Positions 13,021 to 26,800 of a DNA stretch of 64,000 bases are shown here, piece by piece; positions within the stretch are counted from its first letter, which is position 1; each line of letters opens with the position of its first letter. Made by a program: the position numbers and the translations under genes. The notes under the pieces are model-generated. The model had not been told where the DNA came from, did no database searches, and was given only the letters and a program-made list of their open reading frames with translations. The DNA lies in contig NW_019775445.1 of the NCBI RefSeq assembly GCF_001039355.2, positions 138,612 through 202,611 on the forward strand, written 5' to 3'. Origin of the DNA: Lingula anatina. Its lineage: Eukaryota; Brachiopoda; Lingulata; Lingulida; Lingulidae.

Positions 13021-16000
13021 TTAAGCTAATGTAACTTGGAATGTTCTGATCTGCATTGGCTGCAGCTGCACAGTGAGGTCATCTCCAATAGGTGTCACCA
13101 CATGCTCAGGAGTACCTTCAAAATAAGATTCTCTCTTTATATCAAAGGTAATAGTATGGTATTGTAAGAAAGTTGTAAGAAATATGATAATAGCATTAAG
13201 CAAACCTACCTGAAAATTGCCTTTTCATCATAACAGTCTATGGGCTATGTACATGTTTAGCATCAGCAGGTAACATTTACTTATTCAGATACAGAGAGCC
13301 TTTATACCATCACAATATGAACTTTGTAATTCATAGCATATCATGTGTGAACTCAAGTTTAAAGTAACAAAGAAAAAATAAAGAGTTTGTACTTACTGAG
13401 CTGTGTCTTGTACATCCACTTCAGTCGTTTCATGTCAGCTAGCTTTTGATTGGCACCCAAATTCAGTTCAACTGCTGAGCTCACATCAAATGGAGTAAAC
13501 AGTCCCTGTAAAAAGGATCCCACAATAAAAAGGTTGAATCTGAACATAAATGTGAGGGGTGTGAGATAATTAATACTAATTAACAGATATAGCAACTTGA
13601 AAAGTAATTGTTTTCTCTGTGGCTTTTTAATAAAGATGCTAGTAAGAGCTTCTGTTACATCTCTAAAACATTTTATAGAAATTCAACAAGAGGTCACAAG
13701 ACAGAAATGGAACAAAGCAATAAGTACTTTTTACATTCATATCTCGAGTTCTATTTTAGCCCAGCAGTTATGCTCTCTGATTGCTGTATTAATGGTGCTG
13801 AGAATTACTACTTAAAATTTCCAGCTACAACCTCTTTATATTGAGTGAGTACCAATCTGCAATGCTCTTTACTATGAACCTTTCAGGGATAAAGCCCATC
13901 AAATCCTGCATCAGAGGAAGGCACTCCACCATGCATGAGCCGTATGTTGAGTAATCAGTCATATACTCAGTATTTAAAACAACATACCTTTAGAGAAACC
14001 ACTGCAGGCTTTGACAGTACATCATCTTCTCCCTTCTCATAGAAATGTTCCAGCCTCAGTAGAACTGTGGTGCCAGACCACTGCTCCAGGGTCAACAGGT
14101 GCACATTATCTGGGAGCTTTTGTTTTAATCCACTCCACTGCAGATGAGAAAAAATGTAGGAACATTTTCAACACTTAACAATGCCAGCTCAACAAAATTA
14201 TGATACAAAGGTGGTAGAAATATCTGCTTTGTGATTATGAAATACATTGAATATATAGAGTATCTTATGTATTAAAATATTCAAGATGATATGAAATTCT
14301 AGAAAAAAAAGATTAAGTCAAGAGTGTCATTTTAACAATTGTCCCAAAAGCAATGGAGTCACCTGACAAAAATGTTAAGGTCTTGCAAAATAATTAGCAC
14401 TGAAAAAATATGCATAAATAATGTTCACTGACCATTGTATTGTATTGTTTTATCCACTGCTGGAAATCCATCTTGAGGTCAGAGAAGGAGGGCAGGGGTG
14501 CCATGAAGAGTTGTTCTGCTAAATCTCTGTGGACGCGACCTGATGACTTGATATCATCTAACACCAAGTAATGTTTACCTGCAACAACAGATAATAAATT
14601 ATGGATATGGCCTGCAAAAAAATTTTTATCTGCAGAAAAAAATCAGAATCAAGGAACAAACCTGCAAAAAAGCCAAAAAGGTGTTTATGATGGGGCATAA
14701 TGATAAAAACTTAATCAATGAAAAACACATGGCATCAGGCACAAATATATCAGGAAAATATCTTTAAATAAATTTCAATATTTCAATGCAGTATGCAGAT
14801 GAAGACCTTCATTTACTGACCTCTCACAATCAACCCTTTCCCATCTGACCCAGTCTCATTGAGAGGCTCACCAACGCCAAGACTGTCATCATGAAGATTC
14901 CTACGATGCACCATTATTTCTAGGCAGCCATCTTGAATACTTGACCCACCTTGGGAGCGGTCATTCAAAACTGTAAGTTGGACATTCTTAGTCTCATCCT
15001 GTAATACAGGAAAAACAGCAACATAGGAATAAACAAGAGCAACCAAACAGTTATCCTGCTTGCTTTGAACTGGAGAAAATGCAATTTTAAGGGTGTTTAA
15101 GGTCCTGTTAAAGACAAAATGTGATTATCATATTTTCAAATATACAAATCATTAAGTACAGTTTATAATAAATACAAACATTGTTCCTAAGGCAATGTTC
15201 TAATTCTTACCCTGATATAAATCCTGCTGTTGATGGGGTAATAGTTACCAGATACAGGTTCAGTTTGGTTTAGTTTCCATGTTGGACGGAAGTTACGTCT
15301 GGAAGGTACATGTAAAATGTAGTTTGGTTTTGAGAACCAACTTTTATCTAACGTTAAGTTTCTTTAACTGAAGCTGCAAAGTTTCTAAGGAAATATTCAA
15401 CTTAATTACAAAACTGCAGTTGACATTTGGTTACGTGACTTGAACTGAACATTTTCCTCTCATCCTAAATGTTTAAAAGATTAAAATTATTTATTTATCC
15501 TTTTGAAGTGAAAAACACTTACTTTCTTTGTAAAATTTCCCTTCCATTGGAATCTGTATAAAAGATTCCATTTGTTTTCAAATCTGTGGCAAAATGGCTG
15601 ATTACCTCTTTTCCTTGGTTATCACTATACAACAAAACAAATTTTGAAAATTATTTTCAAAAATCACTTCAACACTCCTTCAAATATACAGCAAGTCATA
15701 CCTTAGTGCAAACTAAAATGGAGATAAAATTTTCATCATGTGTTCTGTCAATATGATTATTTCTGTCCATTTAAAGTAGTAACACAGTTATACAGGGTGG
15801 GGTTCGTTTTCTGAAAAAGTGGACCTTTAAACATAAAACCCCCATCCTCATGTACATAGATCAAATTTTACCCAGAGTGAACCTTTTCCCAGCAAAAAGG
15901 GTGGTTCTTTCAACCCCCCCCCCCCCCCCCCGACTCTCCCTGGCTACGGGCCTATTATATAATAACAGCAAGCTTACTCAATAGGTATAGGTCCCACAGT

Positions 16001-18239
16001 CCACTCCATCTCCACGTGCCTAGCCCCCTGGTACAGCCTGGTCACCAGTGTGGTCCAGCTGGAGAAGGTCTGGTGAACCTCCTTTACTAGAATGCCCTAA
16101 AATGTATATAGAAAAATTGCTTAATATTTACACATAAATATCCACACAAATAAAATGTGCAACGGTACTATATCTACTTATATTAATATCTATGAAGTTC
16201 AAAATCATACTGATGAATCAAATTGCATGATTAACAATTATAAAAAGAGAAAATAATTTTAAGTAGACATATTACTAATGGTATTTTCATTCAATATCAA
16301 ATACATATATAAAAAAGACAACTTATTTTGGTCAGTAGGGGCAAAGAAAATTTTCCCATACCATATGGCAAATCAAATAATGAATAAGGTAAGTTATACT
16401 CAGGTTACACAGGTTGTTGAATACCTGAACAGCCAAGAATAAATTAGTAAACTGTACCTGCATAAACTTAGTGACCATGTTTGTCTTCAGTGGATAAGCA
16501 TCAGTGCCATTAGGTCTAAAGATGTATGCCCCAGAAGCCTCATATATCCCCTTGCTGTTGTTGCCAGCAAAACTCTGGTAATATTTAAACTCATGCTGGA
16601 GAGGGATGGTGATCTGCTTGTCCAGGTTGGTCATCTGTTTCAGCAGTCCTGTAGTTTGGTCAAATATCAGTGAGATGTGCTGGAAGCAAAAGTTTGGAAC
16701 TTTTAAACCATGAGTGGAAACTATGCTAACCATATATTTCTATCAAAGATAGATCTCCACAGAAGTCTCATTTTTTCTATGTGGCATAGAGGTGAACTTT
16801 CAGTTCTGAGTAATGGCATAGCAAAAATCTTCTCAAGAACTAGGGCCAGTCCTATGCTTTTATTTCAGAACAAAATAACTTAAAACTAATGGAACAATTA
16901 CCATTTCTTTGAAGAAACAAGAAAATAAAATAATAAAAATCAGATGATTTATGCATTCTCTGTATTTTCCACCAGATATGCATAGCTCAGTTATTGGCCA
17001 TTACTAATGCAATCTGGTGAAATCCTACCTCATTCCGCAGGTCCATATCTTGATAAAAGACATTTTCTTTCTCTTGTGTTTGCTGTTGTTTGAACACTTC
17101 AAGAGCTACATAAAAAACATCCACATTTAATAAATTGATACATTTCAATTTCAAAATTTCCCTTTTAAGTAATCCTAAAGTGTTTCACGGTAATTTTGAT
17201 TGGAATTATTATACATACTATAAAAAATCTTATGACATGTGCTATGAAATGTATTTTTGACTTTCTTTTAAGAATAACAAAAATGTTCATTACCTGAGTT
17301 ATAAGACACAAAGTAAGTGGCAAAGCCAAGTGGTGGTGGGCTAACATGGAAAACAAGTTCATAGTTGGCTGGACTCTTTCTCTCTGGAATAGATTTGGTC
17401 CTTTTGGAGACAGGCACAATCTGCAAGGAAAAATGTTGCTTGTTTTTAAAATTTTATCTAAAATCACTGGTTAAAACAATGAGCTATACATACATATGTA
17501 TACAGCCCACTGATAAGAATAAACAAGTCTCAATAAATGTGATAATGCACTTTTCTTTTAGGACAGACCAAACAACATCATCAACAGAATTGAGGAATTG
17601 GCTGTTTCTATGTACACAATCTAACTATTTCTAATGCAGAACTGTATCTTATACATCTTCTGTAAATGAGATTTCTTTTTTAAAAGATAAAAGCGCTGCA
17701 ATAATATATAAAATTATTTTCAATTACTTGGATTCAGCTGACAAAATGAAAGCTTGAAAATTTCAAACTTTAACTGTTCAAATTTGATACCAGTGTGCCA
17801 GGAAATGGAAAAGATAGGTTAGGATAAGGGTTGTGTTATGCATGCATGGGTTGCATGTCACTTGTACAAAGTATTGGGAAATAGTTACAGCACCCAACAA
17901 ACAACCATTCCTCTCACACCACAGTGGTGCCATCTTTTAACATACTTTAGTCAAAACAGAGACAATGGGTCTCATGGGATATAGTATTCAATGTTTACCT
18001 GAGCAGGTACATTTTTGCCATCTGGGCCGATCACAGTGTAAGCTGACCCCTGTACAGGGAGCCTTAACCAGGTGGTCACAGGGCGTCCAATGGGATTATA
18101 CACTGTGACTGTGAACTGAAAAAATAGGGATTGATGTTATTATGTGTTGCTACATGTATAATTTTATCAAAATATATTACAAAATAATTGTTATAACAAT
18201 ATAAAATACAACAAAAACATCTACTACCACTACTACCAT

Positions 18240-18298
<59 letters not shown>

Positions 18299-21200
18299 AT
18301 GATAATAATAAAACTATACAACTGATAACAAATACTTTGAAATAAATTGTTTTATTCATTCTAAATATTCCATCATGGCATTGGAGTCTTCCCTATATGC
18401 TTACAATCTTCACAATGTTCTAGTTAGAGATATAGCAAACTCTGTATAACTGGGATACATTGAAACCTGTTCAATATACATATGCATCATTCCAATGTTC
18501 ACCAGTTTTATCTAAGACGAGTTCTGCAGCCTAAAGAGTATGTGTCATGTGTTTCTTACCCTTTTCAGGAGTTCAGTGACATTACACATGCTGATGTTGG
18601 TGAGAGTACAGAACATCTGAACAGGAGGAGTAGCACTGTTGTTCTTGGGAAGCAATTTCTTGTATGCATCATTTACCACTTCCTGTAACATTTCATGTTG
18701 TTATTCTTAAAAATATGATGCCCCTAAAAAGGTGTTAATTAGCATTAATTGTAGGCTAGTAGCCAGGTGGGGTTCGGGGGTTCGAAGAAACCAACCTTTC
18801 TGCTGGAAAAAGGTATGCTCTGAGTAAAAATTGATTTAGGTACACTAAGATTTCATGGTAAATGGTCTGCTTTTTTTTAGAAAACTAACCCACCCTTTTG
18901 AAATTGCTGGCTACGGGCCTGTTTCTTTCTGATTCTTTGATCATTATCTAAATAAAAGGCAAGGTTGCTGAGTAAAGTTTCTGCAGTCCCTTTATCTATT
19001 GTACTGTAACTGACATATTCATGAATGTATAAACAGACCTTAATAAATCACATGAAAAGGAAGTCCACATTGTTTTAACATCGGATATAGCAGTATAATT
19101 ACAAACAATTACCTGGCACATGCTAATCCCCTCTGAAAGTCTCATAGCATAGTCATATGCAACATGTTGCTTCTCTGTACCACTGAAATGACATAAACAA
19201 GCCACATACACAGTATATTTATAGCATATATAACCTACACTATAAACAATATAAACCAAGATCTATATGCACCATTAGTACCTACATAATATCTTTGATG
19301 GATTTAAGTTACAATCACACCCATAGTTTTTCAAAAACAAATAAAATCCAGTTTTTACCTCACTGCATCATGATGCTGAGCAACACCCATTGCTTGCCCT
19401 AAGATTAGATATAAGGAATAATGTAAAAGAATACTGAAAATTATATTTTGTAGGATATATTATATCATCTCCTTTGATTCTATTAAAAATATTGTTAAAA
19501 AGTACTTTGATTACTGACACTTTGACACCACAAAATATAACTAACAACAATTCTGAGTTGAGATGGTAAACATTGATTATTTAAAGTGATCCTTTCCCTA
19601 AAACAAACATAAAAATAATAACGGTGTGCATAATTTCAACTTACTGAGTGTTCTTAGTTTTATTTCACTGTTATCCATGGTATCCAGCTTTGACAGAATG
19701 TCCAACTGTTTCACTCCCTGGGAATATTGAGAATATGTACTTGCATTACACTACAGCCCTTCCAAAATTACAATCCCATCAGTTTTTATCAGTTGAAAGT
19801 ACGATAAAAAACTAATCTTTAGTTATTTTTCTTAAAAATCAATATTGTAGAAGAATTTCTTTATATAGGTTCCAAAACCTGTCTGTACTCTCACTTCACT
19901 TATCACTGCAATGAGGTCAATAATACCTGCAAGAACAACCATAACTGCAGGGTCAAACATACCTGCAAAAAGTTGTTGGTCCACCTGACATATCCTTTGA
20001 GAGCTGCTCTGCTGGTGAAGTAGCCTGTCCAGAACCCATGATCAACATGAGCATAGGGGAAGAAGTCATCTTCCTTGGTTGTCCAGGTTACATTAGCCAG
20101 GTTCTTGGCATAGGTATAACAAGATGGGGTGGAATACAGAGCATTCACTTTGCTCCCATTGGCTTGCTAAAAAGATAAGACAGAAAAATTGTACAATTTA
20201 AACCCATAGAGGGATTTTAATATTGATGCCGTGACAATTAGTATGTTACTACCGCTGAGTAAAGAATGTTCTTTAATGTCAGTATAAGATTTTGAATACA
20301 ATCTACACAGCCCATAACAATGTCACGTCAAAAATGACAATTCAATAAAAGAGATCTTACATGGATATGTTAAAACAGCAACACTGTATCCCTGGAAACT
20401 TTCATTAATACATCATATCATATTAAAAAGTAAAATGGTACCTGAGCATTGACGTAAGTTATGAGCTTGTCCAGGTTCTTGTACCACTGGTGAGCACTTT
20501 CAAACTGGAAGTCAGAGCCCATGGTCCACATCAGATGGTTGGTTTGGTATTGTTTGGCCTGGAACAAAAGTAAATGTTAAGAATGGAATTGTAATCTTTT
20601 TCAATGTAAATATTCAGAGTATAAAGAATATAAGCAAGGAGGACAAGTGAATGCATTCAAGGGCTGTCAAAATTCTTTTCACTGACCTTCTGAAACTATA
20701 TGAAAATAAGCAAAAATGTTCATTAGCTTGGTAGTTGGATCATATCTGATAATTATCAAACAAAAGCTAAATACTTTCATGCTGTGTGCTTTATGGCTTG
20801 TTTAATAATCATATATATATGAAAATAATGTGTAAGGAATCAAAAAGATAAAATGCTTGTTGAACCACAAGTCATTCAAAGTTTAAACTCACCTGCTCCT
20901 GTGTGGTGGCAAGGAACTTCTTCACAAGGTCATCAACATTATAGTCATGTAACCGTTTGTCATCCTACAACATCAAGAAAACATGGACTTGTTCAATACT
21001 GACATGGGTAGGTATCTCAAACTGGCAATTAGTTCTGGAAAGGGTATTAAATAAATTAAATTTCAACCACGGCATATTGATTAAACTCAAATCCATGTGA
21101 GAATATGCAGTGCTTTTTTTATGATTAACATACTGCATACAGGAAAACTTTGCATTTGTGTAGATTTAAATATCGTTAAATTAAATAGATATTCTTGGAA

Positions 21201-23626
21201 AAATAAAAAAAAAAAATTTCCCAGTGGCCAACAGACTTGCCTGCACAGGGTTATCATTACAATGGACATCCCAACAGAAGCCACCAGGTGGTCCATAATT
21301 TCCTCTGGCTAGAGCACCAGTGAACAGGTCTGCTACAGTACCTATACAGTTTAATTGAAGGTTGTCCATAAGATAACATATTTGCCCCACTGTTACATAG
21401 TCTAAATTCTGATTTAATATATCAGCTTATATAACCAGACATGAGCCTAGGTTAAAAAAAAAACCTCTGAACATTGTACATGTCAAATTTTATTGCAGAT
21501 CTTGACGAATCTCAGGAACCATCAGAATTGAATTTTAAAAATGCGGAATTCCGCGTATCTGCAGAAAAAGCTCATGTCTGCATAATCCATAAAAAGATAA
21601 AGTAAAATGTTAACTGTGGCTAAAAATTAGAAAATAACAACCAAGTGTTATTCGAAGGCATGGATCACACACACCTAGATTTTGAGGACTGCCTCTCCAC
21701 ACCATTTCCATTCTTTTATCCTTCTCTCTCACTGCTCTGTCCTGGTAGTCTAGTCTGGCAAAGTAGAGTCCATCAAATCCCATCTAAAACAATAATCATT
21801 ACATAACATACAACTGCAAAGTGCAAATACAAACCTTGATAACAAAAAGATTGCAACTTGGACTTCACAGTTAATTATTATTATTAGTCATGTTGGCAAA
21901 TGATCAATGATGCAGTAGTGATTTATTTCCTTATTATTACATTGTAAGTTTAACTACATTGCATGTCGTTTTGCAGGTAAAACAGCTATTCAAAATTATT
22001 CAAATTAATTCAGATAATGGTGGTGACTTATTTGCTAAAATCTAAAATATATACATTAGTTACTAGGTGACCACTATCACAGTTCTTAAAATAACAATAA
22101 AAAACATAAGCATGGTATTATTCAATGTCAAAAATATAAGTATGTTGAATTACTAATAAACATTAAAATATAAGTCAGGATTAAATCTTGTACTAGTTGA
22201 AAGGATAAAACACCTTAAAATATTTTATTCCCTCAAAAATTTACATTCTATTGCCAAATATGGATCTGCAACTACTCACCTGAGCAAACAGAGACGCCAT
22301 TTCTCTAGAGTGTCCGAATGGATCAATCTGCCATGCCACTCTGGGTCTTCCACAGTCTCCAAATACAGTCTCCAGGAAGCGGAACCCTTCTGTGTGCTGG
22401 TCAATGATGGCATTATAATGAGTAGAAGCCTCATCATTCATACACCATCCTCCCAAGATAAACTCCAGTCTACCTGAAGGTGATAATTCTGGCATTAAAA
22501 TCTTTAATTTTTCGAAAAAGTTTTTAAATGGTTAAGCTAATATCTAAATGCAATTTGCTTATCATCCCTCTATTCTAAATGTGGACCACCATGGACCCAC
22601 CGACAGTTCAATCCTTACTATAATGATGCTGACATATTTTTTTTTTCAAATTAAAAAAAAAATAGTGTTCATAAAAGACTTGCAATATATCATAATTAAC
22701 TTTACATTCATAGCCAATAAATACACAGCTTTCTTGTTTTTTTAATTGTAAAGTAATTTAACCTTAACTTCATTCTTTAATGTTGAATATGTAAACAGCA
22801 CTGAGACATGAATGAAGTGCCATATATTTTGGTAATTTTTTACACATCATTAATATTCATCATCATTATTTTCATTAGTATATAAAAGTATCTGCTTCTC
22901 TTAATTAATGACGCTCATTCGACTACTGCCTGGCCCAGTGTAAACTTTTCAGCAAAATTACAAACACAGCTATTGCTATTAAGTAAAACCATGTCACACA
23001 TCACAAATAATTGAGGAAAAACACTGACTAAGCAGCACATCAATGTCCTACCTTGGTTCACCAATCCCTTCACAAAGTGCCTTGTGGGGTCATCCTGCTC
23101 ATTCCACCACCTATAGAAGAAGGCAATCTCTACATAGATAAACCTCTTGTTTGGATCTTTTCCCAGCGCCTCAACCACTGAATCAAGGATATACTGCACA
23201 CCAGCATGCTGGATGGTGTTGTTAGCTTAAACATAAAACAGATCATATTGTTACTTTTAAGGACAAGTATCACACTGTTATACTGTCAGTTAAGGAAATT
23301 TACTTAAATTTATCTTAATACACAATTAAACAGCAAATTGACTAACAAGCAACTCCAACTTATGCAAATATGAAGTAAGATGATTCAAACTCGATTACAG
23401 ACACATTCAACTAAAAGGTGAAAAAATGCAGAAGGTGACTGGTACATTCAAGAAATCAGATAAAATAGTTTGAAAAGACTTTCATACCACCGTAAAAGTA
23501 TTGGTCAACAGTCTTGAGCCAGCCCACATCATCATGTGTATGTGGCACTAAATGTACATTTATCATCCCATCCTTGCCAAGATTACAGGACTGAAAATAT
23601 ATATACAGGAATAATTTATGTACATG

Positions 23627-23667
<41 letters not shown>

Positions 23668-24656
23668 CACATGCAGTTGTACAACAACACATTATCACAT
23701 TATAAATACTTCATTGCATTATGGGAACACAAATCCCAAATAACTTTTAGTAATCATTAACTGTTTTAAACTGAAAGGCATATTTATCACTGTGCTAATC
23801 AGACAGAATTCAGTACACTGATAAGAACCATTCCCTTATCATATCAGGAAACAATAATTTGATTTGATTATGTGGTGTTATGTTTTCTATCACATTTGCC
23901 TAGACATGCCCTTCACAAGGTGACCAGCCCTAGATGGTACATGAATTTCATCACAAACAACAAAATACGGGAGTCATGATCATAAAAATTAAACTAGAGT
24001 TACTTATTGTGTATATCTGCCAGTAAAGAGGCTACATATAGTTGAAAATTTAATGAGTGGTATTGAAAAAAGTGTTTTCTTGCACTGGTATTTCACATTA
24101 ATGAATTAGTTTGTCACATAGTATTTATTTTCCCTGTGAAAAATTGTGAACGAGGTGATTTGTTGAAATCAAATATATTTATATCTACTCACATTCGACT
24201 AATATTGAGCCTGCAGTGCTATATTCTTAATATAATGACTCCAATATGAGTTAAGTAAGCAATCTTCAATAAACTAAATGTGTAAAGACCACAATAGGTC
24301 CATAGGTCAATGGCAGATTTACAGCAACTGACACATGACAGCACATCTATTCTCCCTGTATGTCAAGCAAACATTTGTTCATTTGTTCATTTGTTCATTA
24401 GTACATATCTTTTTTTTCTTTTTTTCAATGTACTGGTACCATATCAAATATTGGTTACCTTGTATCCACAGGTATCTGTTTTCTGTTGTGGATGAAATCC
24501 ATTCAACATCTGTTGTTTATAGAATGAAGCATCTGCAGGCAAAGCACTTATGGTCCCGAGTAATACACAATGTACAGCCAGGAGACTTAGACAGCACATA
24601 AGCAGCATTCTGGATGCACTAGCACACAGCATGTAATGCTGGCTATACTGGTACAT
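13021..24656 (-). CDS. MAN2B1: Lysosomal alpha-mannosidase (GH38), 25 exons, 1040 aa
   Basis: Exons (high..low): 24656-24459, 23590-23488, 23225-23052, 22473-22280, 21783-21675, 21341-21241, 20964-20893, 20558-20442, 20166-19963, 19717-19645, 19398-19359, 19182-19113, 18682-18560, 18115-17999, 17420-17294, 17105-17029, 16679-16458, 16096-15978, 15624-15523, 15298-15211, 14998-14821, 14578-14433, 14137-13988, 13505-13397, 13130-13021. Total 3123 nt, phases consistent; human MAN2B1 is 1011 aa. The enzyme removes alpha-linked mannose from N-glycans in lysosomes. A hydrophobic leader ([17 protein letters not shown]) fits a signal peptide. The catalytic motifs are intact: HTHDDVGW (from residue 83, zinc His/Asp), [10 protein letters not shown] (Asp209, nucleophile) and QHHDAVSGT (about 456-464, zinc His). 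The C-terminal part reads NPIGRP and NGREILQR as in the family. The intron after exon 6 uses a GC donor. The acceptor of the last exon is the least certain, and start Met24656 could instead be one of the next two in-frame Met. Confidence 0.95.
15793..15955. mobile_element. MITE-like element (GTAGCCAG-end family), copy 1
   Basis: It lies in an alpha-mannosidase intron. It opens with GGTGGGGTTCG, ends in CTGGCTACGGGCCT, and has GAACC/CCCCC blocks just inside. The same end sequence and internal blocks recur at 18748-18920 and, more weakly, at 59788-59970. Confidence 0.6.
18229..18298. repeat. (CTA)n microsatellite
   Basis: A trinucleotide tract in an alpha-mannosidase intron. It creates long open frames of poly-Val or poly-Ser on the minus strand that are not genes. 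Confidence 0.95.
18748..18920. mobile_element. MITE-like element (GTAGCCAG-end family), copy 2
   Basis: The left end reads GTAGCCAGGTGGGGTTCGGG and the right end reads TTGCTGGCTACGGGCCTG, so the termini are inverted repeats of each other (GTAGCCAG / CTGGCTAC). It sits in an intron of the alpha-mannosidase gene with no coding capacity. Confidence 0.7.
21235..21240 (-). other. GC-AG intron donor in alpha-mannosidase
   Basis: After the exon ending NPVQ the coding strand reads CAG then GCAAGT. Frame and family alignment fix the junction here, so this intron uses the minor GC donor with an otherwise strong consensus. Confidence 0.8.
23632..23665. repeat. (GA)n microsatellite
   Basis: GA dinucleotides in the first coding intron of the alpha-mannosidase gene. 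Confidence 0.95.
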
Positions 24657-26300
24657 GTACCTATAACAGGGTCGTGATTATCGAAACAATAGCTTGTAGC
24701 TTGTTATCAGTATCCAAAACCTGAAAAGAGAAAAAGCACGTACAAAGTCCTATGTAAGTACAATGCGCATGCATATAGAGTGCTGGGATAGTTCAGGCAC
24801 CAAAATGTATGGAGTACTACTACGTTACAAATATTTTTAAACTATGAAAAGCATTTACTTTCATTATTTTAAAAAAGAGCAAATGCAGTACATCATACTA
24901 AATGAATTAAATATATCCAATCTGTTCCATTTAAAAAAGTTATGTATTTTTAAAGGAAAAAATTTTGTTGTGTTTTGCTATGAGCTTTATAAATTTTAAT
25001 AAATGTATAAATGAAATTGTAAACAGCCCAAACCTTTGCCTCAGCTTTTGACTTCTGCTGTATTTTTTATGGAGTGCTGAAGCTGAGCAAAATGAATTAG
25101 GGTGGCAGACAGGGGGTGAAGCTGAAAAAATGGCAAGGATGCTGACAAGCCTTATGAGCTGACCATGGCTTGAGGAAGATAAGTAAGTAATATTTTTAAT
25201 GCCATGGTAATTCACAGAAAAAAAAAACTTACAAGTTCTAACGTGAGCTTATGCAAGCTACTACTACATTGTACCCCGAGTAGAAATTAGTACACGTACA
25301 GCTGTGGTACAGCACGTGCATTGCACGATACTTGGACCTTAATAGAGATTTTAGGTCCAAGCACGATATAAACATTTATGAATGTTATCTAGCCTGTTCA
25401 TCTGGCTTACAAATTCACTTAATTATTCAGCGACAAACTTTCTTTTAAATACTAATTTGAGACATTTACCGTTTAATTAACAGCGATGTAAAATGTTATC
25501 TATCGCACATTTGCACAGTGTTATTGCAGTGCCAGTGGTGTTATTTATATCAGTGTAGGCATTATCACATGACTTTCAACTTGTTTTGTTAGAAATTCGG
25601 TAGTTGCCACTACAAAGATTTCTATCAAGAGTATTTCAAAAAGTGAAAGTCCCCCTTTGCGTCTGATTTGAACCCCACAGTTAAATAAGTCAGTCTTTAG
25701 CCTAAGTCGAAAGAAGTGCCATTTCACTTACAAAATAAGTTCCACAGTACAGGAACCACCTTTCCGAATCAAACAACAGTGAAAGTAGTTCAAGGTCATT
25801 GGTAGGGTCAATACTATGCAAGACAAGCTTTTCCTGTAGTTTGGAAAACGACATCGTTAACACACACGGTCAATAATAACCCCATGTGCTCATCCTGGGA
25901 CGGAAAACTAAAATGGCTCCTTTTGTATATTTTGTTATACTTTGATTTGCCACACGCGTTTATCGTTACTGTACTTTGCCATTTATCGGATATTTGTTAT
26001 ATAAAAAAGATAATTAAAAAGGGATTTTAAAAGCAAAAAATATTGGTGTCTTTATTGCTGATTTAAAACTATAAAAAACGAAAATATAAAACGTCGGCGT
26101 TTATAGACAACTTAAAGCTTTAATCGTCACTTGAACAGCTATTTTGAGGGTAGTTAGCAAACAGCATGTACCCTGAACAAGATTTTAGCACGAAAATTGG
26201 CAGAGTTGACCACCATGGTGTAGGCTACAAGATTCTCGCGTGCCGTCATTTTGGTTTAAATATTCCGTTGTGGAGTTATGAGCCCCGAATTACAGAATTT
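24657..26300 (-). promoter_or_regulatory. 5' region of the alpha-mannosidase gene with probable UTR intron
   Basis: Directly upstream of the coding exon the minus strand has a good acceptor (CTCTTTTCAG, about 24721-24730), and a good donor (GTAAGTG) lies at 25731-25725. A non-coding first exon from 25732 to around 25900 would then be spliced to the coding exon. The intervening sequence contains TCACATGA (25565-25572) and GCACGTGC (25312-25319), both of the class bound by MiT/TFE factors at lysosomal genes. No transcript evidence is available. Confidence 0.4.
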
Positions 26301-26639
26301 CATTAAACTAAGGCATTATTTTGCTTAATCAACGATAAAATCTGAACTTAGACTAAAAAAATAGCTGGCAGGGTTTTTGGGGAACTAAATAAAAACTTTT
26401 GGTCAAAGGGTGACAATATCCTAAACCAGCCCCGTAAGCACAAAAACAATCGGAAAATAAACCAACAAACAACCAAATAAGGAAATGACAAATAATCATG
26501 TGAAATAACAGGAGCATTACTGAGTTAACAAATTGTTCTGAGCGAATAATCTCCAATTTCACTACAGCAATTAGGGAAAACAGCAAAGTCTCCATCCAAT
26601 GCCGTTTCACCCCCAAATTTTCGATATTTTTGATTATTG

Positions 26640-26800
26640 ATTGATTATTGATCCGGATCACCACCAAAAACTAATCACTTCTAAGTAGACCCATTTCTGA
26701 CCTACCCTAAAAATTCCATAGAAATTCATCCATAATTTTTTGAGTTATGTTGATGACAAACAGACAGGGGTGAAAACATAACCTCCTTGGCGGAGGTAAT
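26640..26800 (-). repeat. Dispersed repeat, copy 1 (hairpin-ended, CCTCCTTGGCGGAGG)
   Basis: The right end contains the palindrome CCTCCTTGGCGGAGG. On the minus strand it continues with a TTATGTTTTCACCCC block and then TTATGGATGAATTTCTATGG. A related, longer copy lies at 45795-46340 on the plus strand with TTATGGATGGATTTTG. Non-coding; the class is unknown to me. Confidence 0.6.

Noticed and set aside
18076-18359. Minus-strand open frames with long Ser or Val runs
   Set aside because: They are translations of the (CTA)n microsatellite in an alpha-mannosidase intron.
26353-26667. 104-codon minus-strand frame
   Set aside because: Lies in AT-rich sequence next to a dispersed repeat, with no domain and no splice support.
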